A stretch of DNA of 64,000 nucleotides from Vicingus serpentipes (GTDB lineage: Bacteria; Bacteroidota; Bacteroidia; Flavobacteriales_E; Vicingaceae), in NCBI GenBank assembly GCA_024103385.1, contig JAGFIT010000009.1, positions 1-64,000 of the forward strand. The letters are read 5' to 3'. The position numbers and the translations under genes were made by a program. The notes under the pieces are model-generated. The model searched no databases, was not told the origin of the DNA, and saw only the letters and a list, made by a program, of their open reading frames with translations. Numbering within the stretch: the stretch's first letter is position 1; each line of letters starts with the position of its first letter. Below are positions 1 through 9,802 of the stretch, piece after piece.

Positions 1-2074
1 GCCCTGCTGTTGGGGTTGTGGTTAAGGTCAATGTTAAACTTCCTAATGCTATTTCTCCTGCTGTTGGGGTATATACCGCATTTAAGGCGTTTACATTAGG
101 ACTGAATGTTCCTGCTCCTCCACTCCAAGTTGCTGAGGTAGCTACCGTCATCGATCCTGCTAAGGTAACACCTGGATTGTTTGAACATATAGTTTGTGGT
201 ACTCCCGCATCTACTGTTGGGGCTGTTGTGTATGTAATCGTCATATCATCAGATACAGGATTACAAGTTCCAAATAACGAAGTAAGTGTTAATGTAACTG
301 AACCTGCTGCAATCTCTCCTGCGCTTGGAGTATAAACCGCATTTAACGTATTTGGATTCGGATTATAAGTTCCTGCTCCTCCACTCCAAGTACCAACCGT
401 GGTTGGACCAGTAACACTTCCCGCCAAGGTAACATCCAAATTATTTTTACACGCTACTTGATTCGCTCCAGCATCAACAACAGGAGCGGGAGTAAATGTT
501 ATTGTAGCTACGTCACTGACAGGCGTACATGATCCTGTAGAAGTAAGTGTAATATCTACTGTACCACCTAAATCAGCAACACTCGGTACATAAGTAGCAT
601 TTAAAGCTGTGTCATTAGGAAGAAAAAAGCCTGTACCACTTGTACTCCATTGACCGGTAACCGTTGCTCCACTAACTGAGCCAACTAATGTAACACTATC
701 ATTTGCACATACGGTTTGATTACCTCCTGCACTAATCAGTATTTGTCCAGCAAACTCAGAGAAATAACCAAATCGAGTTCCTGTTCCTCCGCCACCATTA
801 ATTAATGCCACAGAAAAAGGATCTATCGAGTTCGTTATTAAATTATTCTGACCTACTGGAACATCTGTAGTATTGTAAGAAATTTGAGCATACATCCAAG
901 CTCCTCCAGAATTAGGAACAGCAGCAAAATCAGTTGCTTGAATTAGTGTTGGACTAGCATTCATCGTAAAACCTCCTTCTGCTCCTGTTGGACAAACTAT
1001 ATTTAAAGTAAAAGGCTCTGTAGTGGATCGAACCACATTCACTTGATCAGATCCAGCACAATTTAACGGTGGCAATAAAGCTCCTCCTGTTTCGCAGCCA
1101 AAACCAGATAAATGGTAACAATAAGTAGGTTGAGAACACGAAATATAAGTTGTTGGATTGGACATTTGTATCCGATAAGTTTCTCCATTAAATAAATTAG
1201 CTACAACAACACCATCAACCATAACAATATTGTTGTTTTTAGTGGAAACTAAATAAATGTATTCAGGAACCGTTAATCCACCCCTTGTTGCTATATAATC
1301 ATTTCCCACAATATCTACAGGAACCAATTGATCTCCATTTAAATCCTTACAACCTGCAGGTTCTGGCCATACAGAATCATCTTTGATGGAAACTGCAATA
1401 GGTTTATCCGAAACTATGGCAGTACCAGCTGGATTATCAGCTCCTACTGTTGAGGTCACAGCTCCTGAGTACGTTTCACCACGCATTAAAGTAATGCTAT
1501 ATGAAGATAAAGCTGGGTGACCTCCATCTAAGGCAACCCGAGGGTAAATTAATACAGTCGTATTATCTTCCGTAGCTACAATATCAAAAGAAGTATATGG
1601 TGTGGGCGTATAATTTCCATTTCTCCAGGTGTTTTGAAAAGGAGTATAAAATTCTGTCCCTAATCCATTTACCCCTTTTAAAGCATAAATATCTGGGTTA
1701 TTAGTTGTAGTTACCTCATAATACGCAGTAATTAATTCAGTAGAAAAAATATGCAACCCTGTTGAATCTACTGCATCTATTAGGGTCGTTTCTAAATCGG
1801 CCGTATGGGGAGTCATGTCTTCTACATGACCTGAACTAGCTGGTATAACTATAACTATTGGTGTACCTCCATTAAAACCAGGGTTAGCAGGTTGCTCAAT
1901 TGTTACCGTTGCAGCTGTTGTTGTTGATGTGTTGGCAAAAACCAAACGAATCCCATGACCACTACCATGACCAGAAGTAACTTCTGGTGGAGCAAACCAA
2001 AATTCATCACTCGTCTGAGCAAATGCCCCTAATACTAATAATAAACCGACAAGAAGTGTGTAAATTTTTTTCAT
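1..2074 (-). CDS. Large secreted repeat protein, N-terminal part (IgGFc-binding-like domain plus PKD-like repeats)
   Basis: The minus-strand frame is open from an ATG at 2074 to the window edge (691 codons), so the C-terminus lies outside. It starts with a signal peptide (MKKIYTLLVGLLLVLGAFAQ), then a region of about 400 residues that resembles the IgGFc-binding N-terminal domain of Bacteroidota surface proteins (EFWFAPPEVTSGHG near the mature N-terminus). From about residue 445 there are three repeats of about 85 residues, each starting with a G..Q..C.N motif and the last two ending in a TLNAVYTPSAGEIA-like motif. Proteins of this build are usually very large T9SS-exported adhesins with a C-terminal sorting domain; that part cannot be seen here. 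A role in adhesion is inferred from architecture only. Confidence 0.8.
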   Translation of the reverse strand, partial: MKKIYTLLVGLLLVLGAFAQTSDEFWFAPPEVTSGHGSGHGIRLVFANTSTTTAATVTIEQPANPGFNGGTPIVIVIPASSGHVEDMTPHTADLETTLIDAVDSTGLHIFSTELITAYYEVTTTNNPDIYALKGVNGLGTEFYTPFQNTWRNGNYTPTPYTSFDIVATEDNTTVLIYPRVALDGGHPALSSYSITLMRGETYSGAVTSTVGADNPAGTAIVSDKPIAVSIKDDSVWPEPAGCKDLNGDQLVPVDIVGNDYIATRGGLTVPEYIYLVSTKNNNIVMVDGVVVANLFNGETYRIQMSNPTTYISCSQPTYCYHLSGFGCETGGALLPPLNCAGSDQVNVVRSTTEPFTLNIVCPTGAEGGFTMNASPTLIQATDFAAVPNSGGAWMYAQISYNTTDVPVGQNNLITNSIDPFSVALINGGGGTGTRFGYFSEFAGQILISAGGNQTVCANDSVTLVGSVSGATVTGQWSTSGTGFFLPNDTALNATYVPSVADLGGTVDITLTSTGSCTPVSDVATITFTPAPVVDAGANQVACKNNLDVTLAGSVTGPTTVGTWSGGAGTYNPNPNTLNAVYTPSAGEIAAGSVTLTLTSLFGTCNPVSDDMTITYTTAPTVDAGVPQTICSNNPGVTLAGSMTVATSATWSGGAGTFSPNVNALNAVYTPTAGEIALGSLTLTLTTTPTAG

Positions 2075-2314
2075 ATGTTTGATATTAATCGTAATTAATT
2101 TTCTACGTATATTCTACAGAATAAATGTATCAATAACAAAAACTTTAATAATACCCTTATTTACTTAAATTTAGGATTGATAAAAAGTGTTTTTACGTAG
2201 ACTTATAATATTGTATAACTGTTTTTATTTATTCGTGTTTAAAATTAGCTTTACGCAAAGTAATCTAAAAATGTTTCAACACTTAATTATTAATTTTTAA
2301 TGAGGCATATTTTG

Positions 2315-2322
2315 TACATTTG
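2315..2322 (+). promoter_or_regulatory. Putative -7 promoter box TACATTTG for the potassium channel gene
   Basis: TACATTTG fits the Bacteroidota -7 consensus TAnnTTTG and ends only 4 bases before the ATG at 2327, so the transcript would start at or next to the start codon. No clear TTG is present at the -33 position. A motif match only. Confidence 0.4.
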
Positions 2323-2326
2323 ATTT

Positions 2327-3148
2327 ATGAGTCAAAATAATGATAAGTTGTTAACCCCTTTTCAAAAAAAGTTACATGAAATAATTTTTGAAGCAGATAC
2401 AGGTGCCGGAAAATGGTTTGATATACTATTACTTTGGGCTATACTATTAAGTGTTGCTACAGTAATGCTAGAAAGTGTTGAAAGTATTTCTATTATTTAT
2501 GGCACAGAATTGAGATATATAGAATGGTCATTTACTGTACTTTTTACATTAGAGTACATTGCCCGATTAATAGCAATTGGGAAACCTTTAAAATATATAT
2601 TCAGCTTTTATGGTATTATCGATTTCATTTCAATTCTTCCAACCTATATGGGATTATTTATTACAGGAACCCATACATTATCTGTCATAAGAAGCATTCG
2701 CCTGTTGAGAGTTTTCAGAATATTAAAACTCGTGCAATTTATTAGTGAGGCGAATGTTCTTCTTAAAGCGCTAAAAGCAAGCAAAGCTAAAATCGTAGTT
2801 TTTCTATTCGCAGTACTTAGTCTTACTTTTATTTTAGGAACTCTTATGTATTTAATTGAATCTCCTGAAAGTGGTTTTACTAGTATTCCTATAAGTATAT
2901 ATTGGGCAATTGTGACCTTAACTACCGTTGGTTACGGTGATATTGCTCCTCAAACTGTTTTAGGGCAAACACTAGCTTCTTTAATTATGATAATTGGTTA
3001 TGCAATTATTGCCGTTCCAACAGGAATTGTAGGTGCTCAAATAGCCAAGTCAATCCCTTATTCAAATACCCAATCTTGTCCTCAATGCTCATTAGAAGGA
3101 CATGATGATGATGCCAAATATTGCAAATACTGTGGAGGAAAACTATAG
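2327..3148 (+). CDS. Voltage-gated potassium channel (Kv-type, six TM) with C-terminal zinc ribbon
   Basis: The 273-residue protein has the six-helix voltage-gated layout: S1 about 32-50, S2 67-86, S3 93-112, an S4 voltage sensor near 120-138 with regularly spaced arginines (IRSIRLLRVFRILK), S5 155-176, a pore loop with the K+ selectivity filter TTVGYGD at 199-205, and S6 214-237. The tail carries a zinc-ribbon-like pair CPQC (251-254) and CKYC (266-269), probably a cytoplasmic metal-binding knob. It should conduct K+ across the inner membrane in a voltage-dependent way. The start is supported by the TAnnTTTG box just upstream. Family assignment is secure; physiological role unknown. Confidence 0.93.
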   Translation: MSQNNDKLLTPFQKKLHEIIFEADTGAGKWFDILLLWAILLSVATVMLESVESISIIYGTELRYIEWSFTVLFTLEYIARLIAIGKPLKYIFSFYGIIDFISILPTYMGLFITGTHTLSVIRSIRLLRVFRILKLVQFISEANVLLKALKASKAKIVVFLFAVLSLTFILGTLMYLIESPESGFTSIPISIYWAIVTLTTVGYGDIAPQTVLGQTLASLIMIIGYAIIAVPTGIVGAQIAKSIPYSNTQSCPQCSLEGHDDDAKYCKYCGGKL

Positions 3149-3200
3149 TACTTCATCAATTTTAAATGTTCAACTGATAAATTTCGTTACTTTTATAATT

Positions 3201-5426
3201 ATGAGATTGTATTTAGTCATACTATTTATTGCATCTACCTTCACTGCTTTCTCCCAAATCAGTTATGGAGGAAAACCCTATAGTTTTTCTAAAATTGCTT
3301 TAACAGCTCCCCCTGTGTATACGACAGAGAATGTAAACACTAAACCTTTTATAGCTGAAGATGCTGTTACCGATCAACATAAAGATATCCCCTGGCGTTT
3401 TGGAATTATAATTCCCTGTAACCTTAATCTCAATAATTCAGGCTCATGGACTACTTTGCCAAATGGAGATAGAATTTGGAAGTTAATTATTACATCACCT
3501 AATGCCAAATCTATCAATTTAAATTATAATAACTTCTACCTTCCAAAAGGAGCCACATTTTTTGTTTATAATAAAAATAGTGTACTAGGTAGTTTTAACT
3601 CTTCCAATAATAAAATAAATGGAGAGTTTGCTACTTCTTTACTTAAAGGAGATGTTGTTACATTAGAATATTACGAGCCAAAATCCCAACACAGGAAAGG
3701 AAAAGTTCAAGTTTCCTCTATAGTTCATGGATACCGTGATTTATACAATAAAATGAAAAACTTTGGAAGCGCTGGTTCTTGCCATGTAAATGCTGCTTGT
3801 GATTCCATTATTTGGGGAGATGAAATACGTTCAATAGTGATGATTCTTACTGCCGGAAACTCAAGATATTGTTCAGGAGCATTAGTTAATAATGTTTTAC
3901 AGGATGGTACACCATATGTGCTTACGGCTGATCATTGTGGCGTTTTGTCTAATAATATTTTTATGTTCAATTATCAATCATCGGATTGTTCCACCAACAT
4001 TGACGGCCCTACTAACCAAACGATAAGTGGATGTACTATACTTGCTAATGATGCCGCCCCTGATTTCACCTTAGTAAAACTATCCAGCACCCCACCCTCT
4101 AATTATAATGTTTTTTATGCAGGGTGGTCTGCAGTAGATACTCCTTCAATTCAATCAACTGGCATTCACCATCCTGTTGGAGATGTTAAAAAAATATCTC
4201 ATGACAATGAACAAGTTGTTTCTTCGGGTTACTATGGCGCTGGAAATTTAGATCATTGGAAAGTATTGGATTGGAATTCAGGTACCACACAAGGAGGATC
4301 TTCAGGTTCTCCTTTATTTAATCAAAATCATCAAATTGTTGGTCAATTACACGGTGGTGATGCTGGTTGTGGAAATGATTCTCCCGATTATTACGGAAAA
4401 TTTGCTATTTCGTGGGATACCGAAAGCGACACATTAAAACAACTCAAATACTGGCTAGACCCTACTAATACAGGTAAGAAAAGTATAGGGGGGTATGACC
4501 CTAACGGACCTAACTTAGTTACAGATGCTGCTATACTGAGTGTAATAGGCATTCCTAACAATGTTTGCGGAGATTCTATTCTTCCTCAAATCACTATTCA
4601 GAATAAGGGTAGCGACACGTTAATTTCTACAGACCTATATTATTCTATAGATGGTAGTGGACCAACTTTATATAATTGGACGGGAAACTTATTACCTTAT
4701 GAAGCTTCCTCCTTTAGCTTGCCTACTTTTAATTTAGCCAGTGGAAATCATAATTTTGTTATATATACCACTAACCCAAATAGCACTCTCGATCAAAATT
4801 TATCGAATGATACAATTACTGTTAATTTTTCTATAAATGATTCTCCTTTATTTGCAACATTAAAATTGAAGACAGATGATTATGGGAACGAATTAAGTTG
4901 GGAGATAAAAGATACAGCATCTGAAAATATTGTTTTGACTGGTGGAGGCTACCCTTCTATTACTGGCGGAGCAACGTATACTGAAAGTTTATGTTTATAT
5001 GAAAAATGTTTTTCTTTTACCTTAAACGATTCAGAAAATGATGGCTATTGTTGTGGTTTTGGAAGCGGAAATTTACTCATCACGGAAGATGCTACAGGAG
5101 ACACACTTGCCATTAACAGTACTTTTAGTGGAAGTAGTATCACTTATTCGTTCTGTATGGGAAATGCTAATGGGATAAAAGAAATAGCAACAAATTCCTT
5201 TAATATTTATCCTAATCCTAATCGAGGTATATTTCGAATAGAAAATTCAACAAATATTGAGCGGGTAAAAATATTTAATTTGCTAGGAGAAATAATTTAT
5301 TTCTCTGATAACATTCACAAAAACAATGTTACAGTAAACTTAAATAATCTAGAAAAAGGAATATACATTATCAGTATTACATCTGATAATAATCAAGAAA
5401 AAACAACAAAAATTATAGTGGAATAA
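3201..5426 (+). CDS. T9SS-secreted trypsin-like serine protease (lysyl endopeptidase-like)
   Basis: I place the start at the ATG at 3201 because it opens a normal signal peptide (MRLYLVILFIASTFTAFSQ); the frame runs further up into the channel gene without such a feature. The 741-residue precursor has a propeptide of about 180 residues, then a chymotrypsin-fold domain with the triad in TADHCG (His about 244), APDFTLVKL (Asp about 286) and GGSSGSPLF (Ser about 367), and several cysteines as in lysyl endopeptidases. A CARDB-like beta domain follows, and residues about 668-741 form a type A T9SS sorting domain (IYPNPNRGIF, then KIFNLLGE and LEKGIYII). It is probably exported by T9SS, released by cleavage of the sorting domain, and degrades extracellular protein. 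Confidence 0.92.
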   Translation: MRLYLVILFIASTFTAFSQISYGGKPYSFSKIALTAPPVYTTENVNTKPFIAEDAVTDQHKDIPWRFGIIIPCNLNLNNSGSWTTLPNGDRIWKLIITSPNAKSINLNYNNFYLPKGATFFVYNKNSVLGSFNSSNNKINGEFATSLLKGDVVTLEYYEPKSQHRKGKVQVSSIVHGYRDLYNKMKNFGSAGSCHVNAACDSIIWGDEIRSIVMILTAGNSRYCSGALVNNVLQDGTPYVLTADHCGVLSNNIFMFNYQSSDCSTNIDGPTNQTISGCTILANDAAPDFTLVKLSSTPPSNYNVFYAGWSAVDTPSIQSTGIHHPVGDVKKISHDNEQVVSSGYYGAGNLDHWKVLDWNSGTTQGGSSGSPLFNQNHQIVGQLHGGDAGCGNDSPDYYGKFAISWDTESDTLKQLKYWLDPTNTGKKSIGGYDPNGPNLVTDAAILSVIGIPNNVCGDSILPQITIQNKGSDTLISTDLYYSIDGSGPTLYNWTGNLLPYEASSFSLPTFNLASGNHNFVIYTTNPNSTLDQNLSNDTITVNFSINDSPLFATLKLKTDDYGNELSWEIKDTASENIVLTGGGYPSITGGATYTESLCLYEKCFSFTLNDSENDGYCCGFGSGNLLITEDATGDTLAINSTFSGSSITYSFCMGNANGIKEIATNSFNIYPNPNRGIFRIENSTNIERVKIFNLLGEIIYFSDNIHKNNVTVNLNNLEKGIYIISITSDNNQEKTTKIIVE

Positions 5427-5447
5427 AACTTCTAGAAAGGATTCTAA

Positions 5448-5657
5448 TTAATCTATTTTATGTTTGTATCTTTTTTTATAACGATCTCTTCCCATCGACC
5501 CGTTTGATTTAATTTTCTTCCCACCATTTCGAGGTTTATTGTACCTTAATTTATTGTACTTATCAGACCTGCAAGATTGCATAGAAAATGAAACAGGCAA
5601 TACTAAACTTATAACAAATAAAACCGTTAAAAATTTACTAAAATAGGACTTCTTCAT
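5448..5657 (-). CDS. Small basic exported protein, hypothetical
   Basis: A 69-residue protein with a hydrophobic leader (about 8-25) ending at SFSMQSC, which may be a poor lipobox, followed by a strongly basic tail rich in K, R, N and G (KYNKLRYNKPRNGGKK and similar). It lies downstream of the VWA gene on the same strand and tail-to-tail with the protease gene. Similar short leader-plus-basic-tail genes occur in Bacteroidota, but I do not recognise a named family. Function unknown; the gene is supported by the leader and by the absence of competing ORFs. Confidence 0.6.
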   Translation of the reverse strand: MKKSYFSKFLTVLFVISLVLPVSFSMQSCRSDKYNKLRYNKPRNGGKKIKSNGSMGRDRYKKRYKHKID

Positions 5658-5771
5658 TTTTTATTAATTTGACACTTGTAAAGTTAGACATTATTTCAAA
5701 AAAAAAAAATGATTGTGAAATTAATTGTATCAGTCTATATATAAACTATAAAAGGAATAGCGACAAAAATA

Positions 5772-7862
5772 TTAATAAGCTCCATTCCTCTTTCTTAAAA
5801 ACCACTCTAAACTCAACAAGAAAAGTAATAGAAAGAAAATCCATTTTAAGTTAATCAACTCTTTTAAGTCATTTTCTTCGTATATAATAGGAGTTATGTT
5901 CTTATTTTTTTTAATCTCCTCAGCCAACCGCTTCAACTCACTTGGGTAAATCATTTCTCCATCATGTTTAGTAGCAATATTTTGCATTAATTGGTGATTC
6001 GCAATTGTATTGTTGGCTTCTAGTAAAATAGGGTTTATTTGAAATTTTCCTTGTTCAACATATTCTTTTGTTCCTAGTTTCACTTTAGCAGTATACCTAT
6101 AAAAACCTACAGGCAACATTCCTGTATTTAATAAATATGCCTTTGTTGTTTTATTAAATACAAAATCATATTCCTTCTTATCCTCATCAACCAAACTAAT
6201 TTTTATTTCAGGTTCATTAATTAATTCATAACTATCATTGTACAATTCTGCATTTAGTATTACTTCTTCATTCTCCCAAAAAATAGCCTGAGTAATTACT
6301 CTAAACTTGCTCTTATCTTCTTTTACCGATAGAAACTGTACTGTTTTATTAATTAGTTCATCAAATGCATTGTGATTGCTGTTTTTCATATAATTATACA
6401 TCCGCCATTTCCATATCCCTTCACCAGATAAAACAGCTATTTTCTTAGCTTGATTTTGAAAAAACACCATAAGTGGATATTCAGTAATTACATTTCCTAT
6501 TTTTTGATTTAATAAGGAATAACTATTATTAGATAATTGGTATTTTCCAAAAGGAATCAACAAGGGAGGAAAGGAATTAATTGCTTTCTGGGTTTCTTCA
6601 CTTAGCGTAAAAAGAGGAAAACTGGTAATTACTTCTGGCAACACAAAATCAAATTTGTTTTTTGAGTTGGTAATGGATAACCCCGTATTGAAAGTATTTA
6701 GCTTCTGAACGGCTGTCTGTCCTCCTAAAATATATAAAGTAGAAATACTCTTTTCGTTAATCGTATTCACATAATTTGGGATATCATTAGGAATTTGATA
6801 AATAATTAACAAGCTATAAGGGGTAGTATTCCCATCAAATTCATTAAAATATTGAGTAGTTACTTCATAGTTTTCATTGCTCTCAATACTTAATTTCAAT
6901 GCTTTAATGTCGGGATGAGGAGCATTCCCTAAAATTAATATACGTTGACGTCCATCCAATACTTCTATATAAATATCCCTTACATTGTTAATCGTACTAA
7001 TTTCTCCTTTAACTGTTGATAAAGCAATTCGATAGTGTTGTACACCTACCTCTTTAGCATCTAGTAAGATGTTTTCAGTAATCGAAATTTCATCTTTCGT
7101 TAAATTATAATCCTTAACCAATACTTGTTTCCCATTATTCACGATGGTTAGCCTCGTTTTCTCTCCATTCAATTGTTTAGCTTCTGCATAAATTTCTATA
7201 GGAAATTGGTTGCCCAAAAAAGTAATTTTGTTGTATTGAATATCTTTAAGAACAATATCTTTAGGAATAGTCGTATCCCCTAAAGCTATACTGTATATAG
7301 GAAAATTAGCAGAAGAGCTATATGTAGGATTAGCCCCTTGATTAAAAATTCCATCGGATGCGATAATTAGAGCACCTACATTTCTATTATAAAACTTATT
7401 ATTAACCTCATCAAAAAGATGAGATATATTTGTCAATTTTTCAGTATAATTAAGCTTTCCTAATTCCCTCACCTCATCTCCAAAGGTATATCTCTTTACC
7501 TCAAAATCTTGTTCCAAATTTTCTTGAAATTGCTGTAAATCATACACATACTGTTCCTTATAATAGGCAGAGTCTTTATTTAATAAAATGGATGTGGAGT
7601 TATCTTGCGCAATAATAATTACGGGTTTTTCTACCTTATTAAATAAAGTTTTAATAAAGGGTGAAAGCAATAAAAAGGACAAGACTGTCACTAGTAAACA
7701 TCTCATCAAAGCCATTAAGCGAACTTTCCAGATTGAAAGCTCATTAAAACGCTCTTCTTTTCGGTAAAGAATATAGGAATATGTCAGTCCGATAAAAACA
7801 CAAAACACACTAAACCATAAGGGTAATTCTGTTATTATTTGAATAGAATTTAGCACCGGCAT
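5772..7862 (-). CDS. Membrane-anchored VWA-domain protein
   Basis: The 696-residue protein starts with two TM segments (about 13-32 and 47-68), has a large extracytoplasmic part and ends with a TM segment near 674-690 followed by WFLRKRNGAY. A von Willebrand factor A-like fold is indicated by the metal-site motif DNSTS (about residue 87) and a second acidic loop ASDGIFNQG (about 169). The rest resembles the long BatA-like/VWA proteins of Bacteroidota, in which the VWA domain is followed by Ig-like and glutamine-amidotransferase-like regions. It is the third gene downstream of the ECF sigma/anti-sigma pair on the same strand, 78 bases after the anti-sigma gene. It may be a target or structural partner of that system; this is inference. 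Confidence 0.8.
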   Translation of the reverse strand: MPVLNSIQIITELPLWFSVFCVFIGLTYSYILYRKEERFNELSIWKVRLMALMRCLLVTVLSFLLLSPFIKTLFNKVEKPVIIIAQDNSTSILLNKDSAYYKEQYVYDLQQFQENLEQDFEVKRYTFGDEVRELGKLNYTEKLTNISHLFDEVNNKFYNRNVGALIIASDGIFNQGANPTYSSSANFPIYSIALGDTTIPKDIVLKDIQYNKITFLGNQFPIEIYAEAKQLNGEKTRLTIVNNGKQVLVKDYNLTKDEISITENILLDAKEVGVQHYRIALSTVKGEISTINNVRDIYIEVLDGRQRILILGNAPHPDIKALKLSIESNENYEVTTQYFNEFDGNTTPYSLLIIYQIPNDIPNYVNTINEKSISTLYILGGQTAVQKLNTFNTGLSITNSKNKFDFVLPEVITSFPLFTLSEETQKAINSFPPLLIPFGKYQLSNNSYSLLNQKIGNVITEYPLMVFFQNQAKKIAVLSGEGIWKWRMYNYMKNSNHNAFDELINKTVQFLSVKEDKSKFRVITQAIFWENEEVILNAELYNDSYELINEPEIKISLVDEDKKEYDFVFNKTTKAYLLNTGMLPVGFYRYTAKVKLGTKEYVEQGKFQINPILLEANNTIANHQLMQNIATKHDGEMIYPSELKRLAEEIKKNKNITPIIYEENDLKELINLKWIFFLLLFLLSLEWFLRKRNGAY

Positions 7863-7940
7863 TTTTTAGTAAGCCGTAAATTTAGGAAAATCTTAATCGA
7901 TAAATTCATTTAAAATATTTTGAACTTATTGATTTCTTAT

Positions 7941-9209
7941 CTATTGCTTTATATCTTTTAATTTTTCAATGGCTTGATTTTTATAAAACCCATTAGCATC
8001 AATAATTGCTTGTAACAATTGTTTTGCCTCTTTTTTATCTATTTCAATAGTTGTTAATGCTTTGTACCATTCTGCTTCTTCATTAAACACCTCATTTTTA
8101 TTGCTTATGGTCTGATCGAATAACGTCTTCGCCTTATTATACTCTCCTATGTTATAGAAACATACTCCATTATAAAACAATGCATTAATGTCTTTTGGAT
8201 GTGTAGCTAAAATAAGGTTAAACTGTGCTATAGCTTGTTGATATTCTTGGTTTTTTAAATATTTAACCCCTAGCTCCAACACTTCTTTATAAGTTATTTC
8301 TACCGTTGTTTTTTCTAAGGTATTTTCCACTCTTTCTTTTTCCTTTTCATTAGCAAAATCAGGTGCTGTAGCTTGTGGTTGAGCTGCTTTCTTAAAATCA
8401 TATTCATATTGATATTCTTCAGCATAATCATATATTTTGTAAGTATCTATCATATATGTTTTTCCACTATAATCTTTCTTTACTGATTTTCTTGCACTTG
8501 ATTTTTTTAACTTCACACGTAAATCATCTTCTTTTTTCGCTTCTGAAGCAGGAAATGCATTGGGGGTTACTAGCTCTTGTTGAACAATTTCCTCTTTTAT
8601 TTCAGCATGTGGTTCCATATCTTCTTCCAATAAAATTGTTGATTCATCAGCAATAATTTCCTCATCAAAAAATATTTTATCATCATCTTCCTCAATACTT
8701 CTATCTGCATTATTTTGAGTTATACTTACTTTAGGTACCTCTATTACACTTTCCTTTTTCTCCGTAAGTGTAGTTTCTACCCATCTTTTTTCTGAACTGT
8801 CTCCAATAATTATATCTTTCGGAACAATAGGTTCAGAATGTGATACTTGAGGCTTTTCTTCCAGAACGATATATTCTTTTTGTGAATGAAATGTATTGTT
8901 AAAAGTGAAATAAGCTCCAAAAACAATAATTAAAATAGATGCTGCAACCATTAAATTTCTCATTAAAGGGTTATTCTTCTCAACACTTCTAACTCGTTGA
9001 TCTATTTTATTATCAATTGCAAATAACATCGATGAATTCTGAGCAATTTTGATTCCTTCAAAAGCATCAGAACAAAACTCACAATCCAATAAGTGCTTTT
9101 CTACATCATGCAATTCATTCTTAGACAACTGCTTGTTCATGTACTTTAACATAGTCTTTTTGGAGAGACAAGCTGTACTAGAAAATATATGGTTATGTAA
9201 TTCTTTCAT
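7941..9209 (-). CDS. Anti-sigma-factor-like membrane protein with zinc finger and TPR repeats
   Basis: The 422-residue protein has an N-terminal zinc-binding anti-sigma-like domain (HLLDCEFC, an H-x3-C-x2-C pattern near 40-47), one TM helix at about 85-103, a long Glu-rich region (about 110-230), and TPR-like helices at about 305-400 (EYQQAIAQFNLILATHP and neighbours). The layout puts the zinc domain in the cytoplasm and the TPRs in the periplasm. It starts 12 bases after the ECF sigma gene, as expected for its cognate regulator: the zinc domain would hold the sigma factor and the TPR part could sense envelope protein interactions. Anti-sigma activity is inferred from the domain and its position. 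Confidence 0.78.
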   Translation of the reverse strand: MKELHNHIFSSTACLSKKTMLKYMNKQLSKNELHDVEKHLLDCEFCSDAFEGIKIAQNSSMLFAIDNKIDQRVRSVEKNNPLMRNLMVAASILIIVFGAYFTFNNTFHSQKEYIVLEEKPQVSHSEPIVPKDIIIGDSSEKRWVETTLTEKKESVIEVPKVSITQNNADRSIEEDDDKIFFDEEIIADESTILLEEDMEPHAEIKEEIVQQELVTPNAFPASEAKKEDDLRVKLKKSSARKSVKKDYSGKTYMIDTYKIYDYAEEYQYEYDFKKAAQPQATAPDFANEKEKERVENTLEKTTVEITYKEVLELGVKYLKNQEYQQAIAQFNLILATHPKDINALFYNGVCFYNIGEYNKAKTLFDQTISNKNEVFNEEAEWYKALTTIEIDKKEAKQLLQAIIDANGFYKNQAIEKLKDIKQ

Positions 9210-9221
9210 TTTTTTCTCCTG

Positions 9222-9797
9222 TTAACCTAACATCATGTTAGCTAAATTTCTTTTTCCATTTTGGATATAACTTTTCACTTGTTTAATGGTATAACCAGTT
9301 TCTTGAGCCACTTCATTGTAGCACATTTCTTTTATAAAAAATAATTCTATACATATTCGCTGCTCTTCTTTTAAAGTTAATAATGCTTGTTCCATTTGAG
9401 TTAGCACTACTTCTTTTTTTACTTTTTCGTGCACTGAAAAAGGAGTAGCAAACATTTCTTCATGCTGATAAGTAGCCTCATACTCGTTCACTCTTTTCTG
9501 CTTAGTCTGTTGTTTTCTTAAAAACATCAAACAATGATTTCTACTTACACTATGCAGCCAAGATTTAAAATTATTAATATCATGCTTTTTTAAATCGGAC
9601 AACAAGTTTTCAAAAATTTGTAAAACAGCATCTTTACTTTCTTCCTCATTTTTTAAATATTTAAGACAAACACCATAAACCAAATGCGAGTAACGTTTAT
9701 ATAACTCTCCCACCAATGAATTATCTTCCTCCTTTTTAAATTGAGCAATTAATTCATTATCCGTCAATGATGCTATTTTTGTCCTAAATAAGCGCAT
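9222..9797 (-). CDS. ECF-family RNA polymerase sigma factor
   Basis: 191 residues, normal for an ECF (group 4) sigma factor. Region 2 spans about 25-95 (LYKRYSHLVYGVCLKYLKNE, then FKSWLHSVSRNHCLMFLR) and region 4 about 130-185 with the helix-turn-helix CYNEVAQETGYTIKQVKSYI. It lies between the plug protein gene (5 bases away) and the anti-sigma-like gene (12 bases away), all on the minus strand and evidently one transcript. It probably directs transcription of envelope genes after a signal from the membrane partners; the regulon cannot be seen here. Confidence 0.92.
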   Translation of the reverse strand: MRLFRTKIASLTDNELIAQFKKEEDNSLVGELYKRYSHLVYGVCLKYLKNEEESKDAVLQIFENLLSDLKKHDINNFKSWLHSVSRNHCLMFLRKQQTKQKRVNEYEATYQHEEMFATPFSVHEKVKKEVVLTQMEQALLTLKEEQRICIELFFIKEMCYNEVAQETGYTIKQVKSYIQNGKRNLANMMLG

Positions 9798-9802
9798 TTA
9801 AA

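Noticed and set aside
18-335. Plus-strand ORF of 105 codons at the left edge
   Set aside because: It is antisense to the repeat region of the large minus-strand surface protein; the low-complexity repeats keep the other frame open.
3102-3200. Upstream extension of the secreted protease
   Set aside because: Overlaps the potassium channel gene and would place the signal peptide 33 residues inside the protein.
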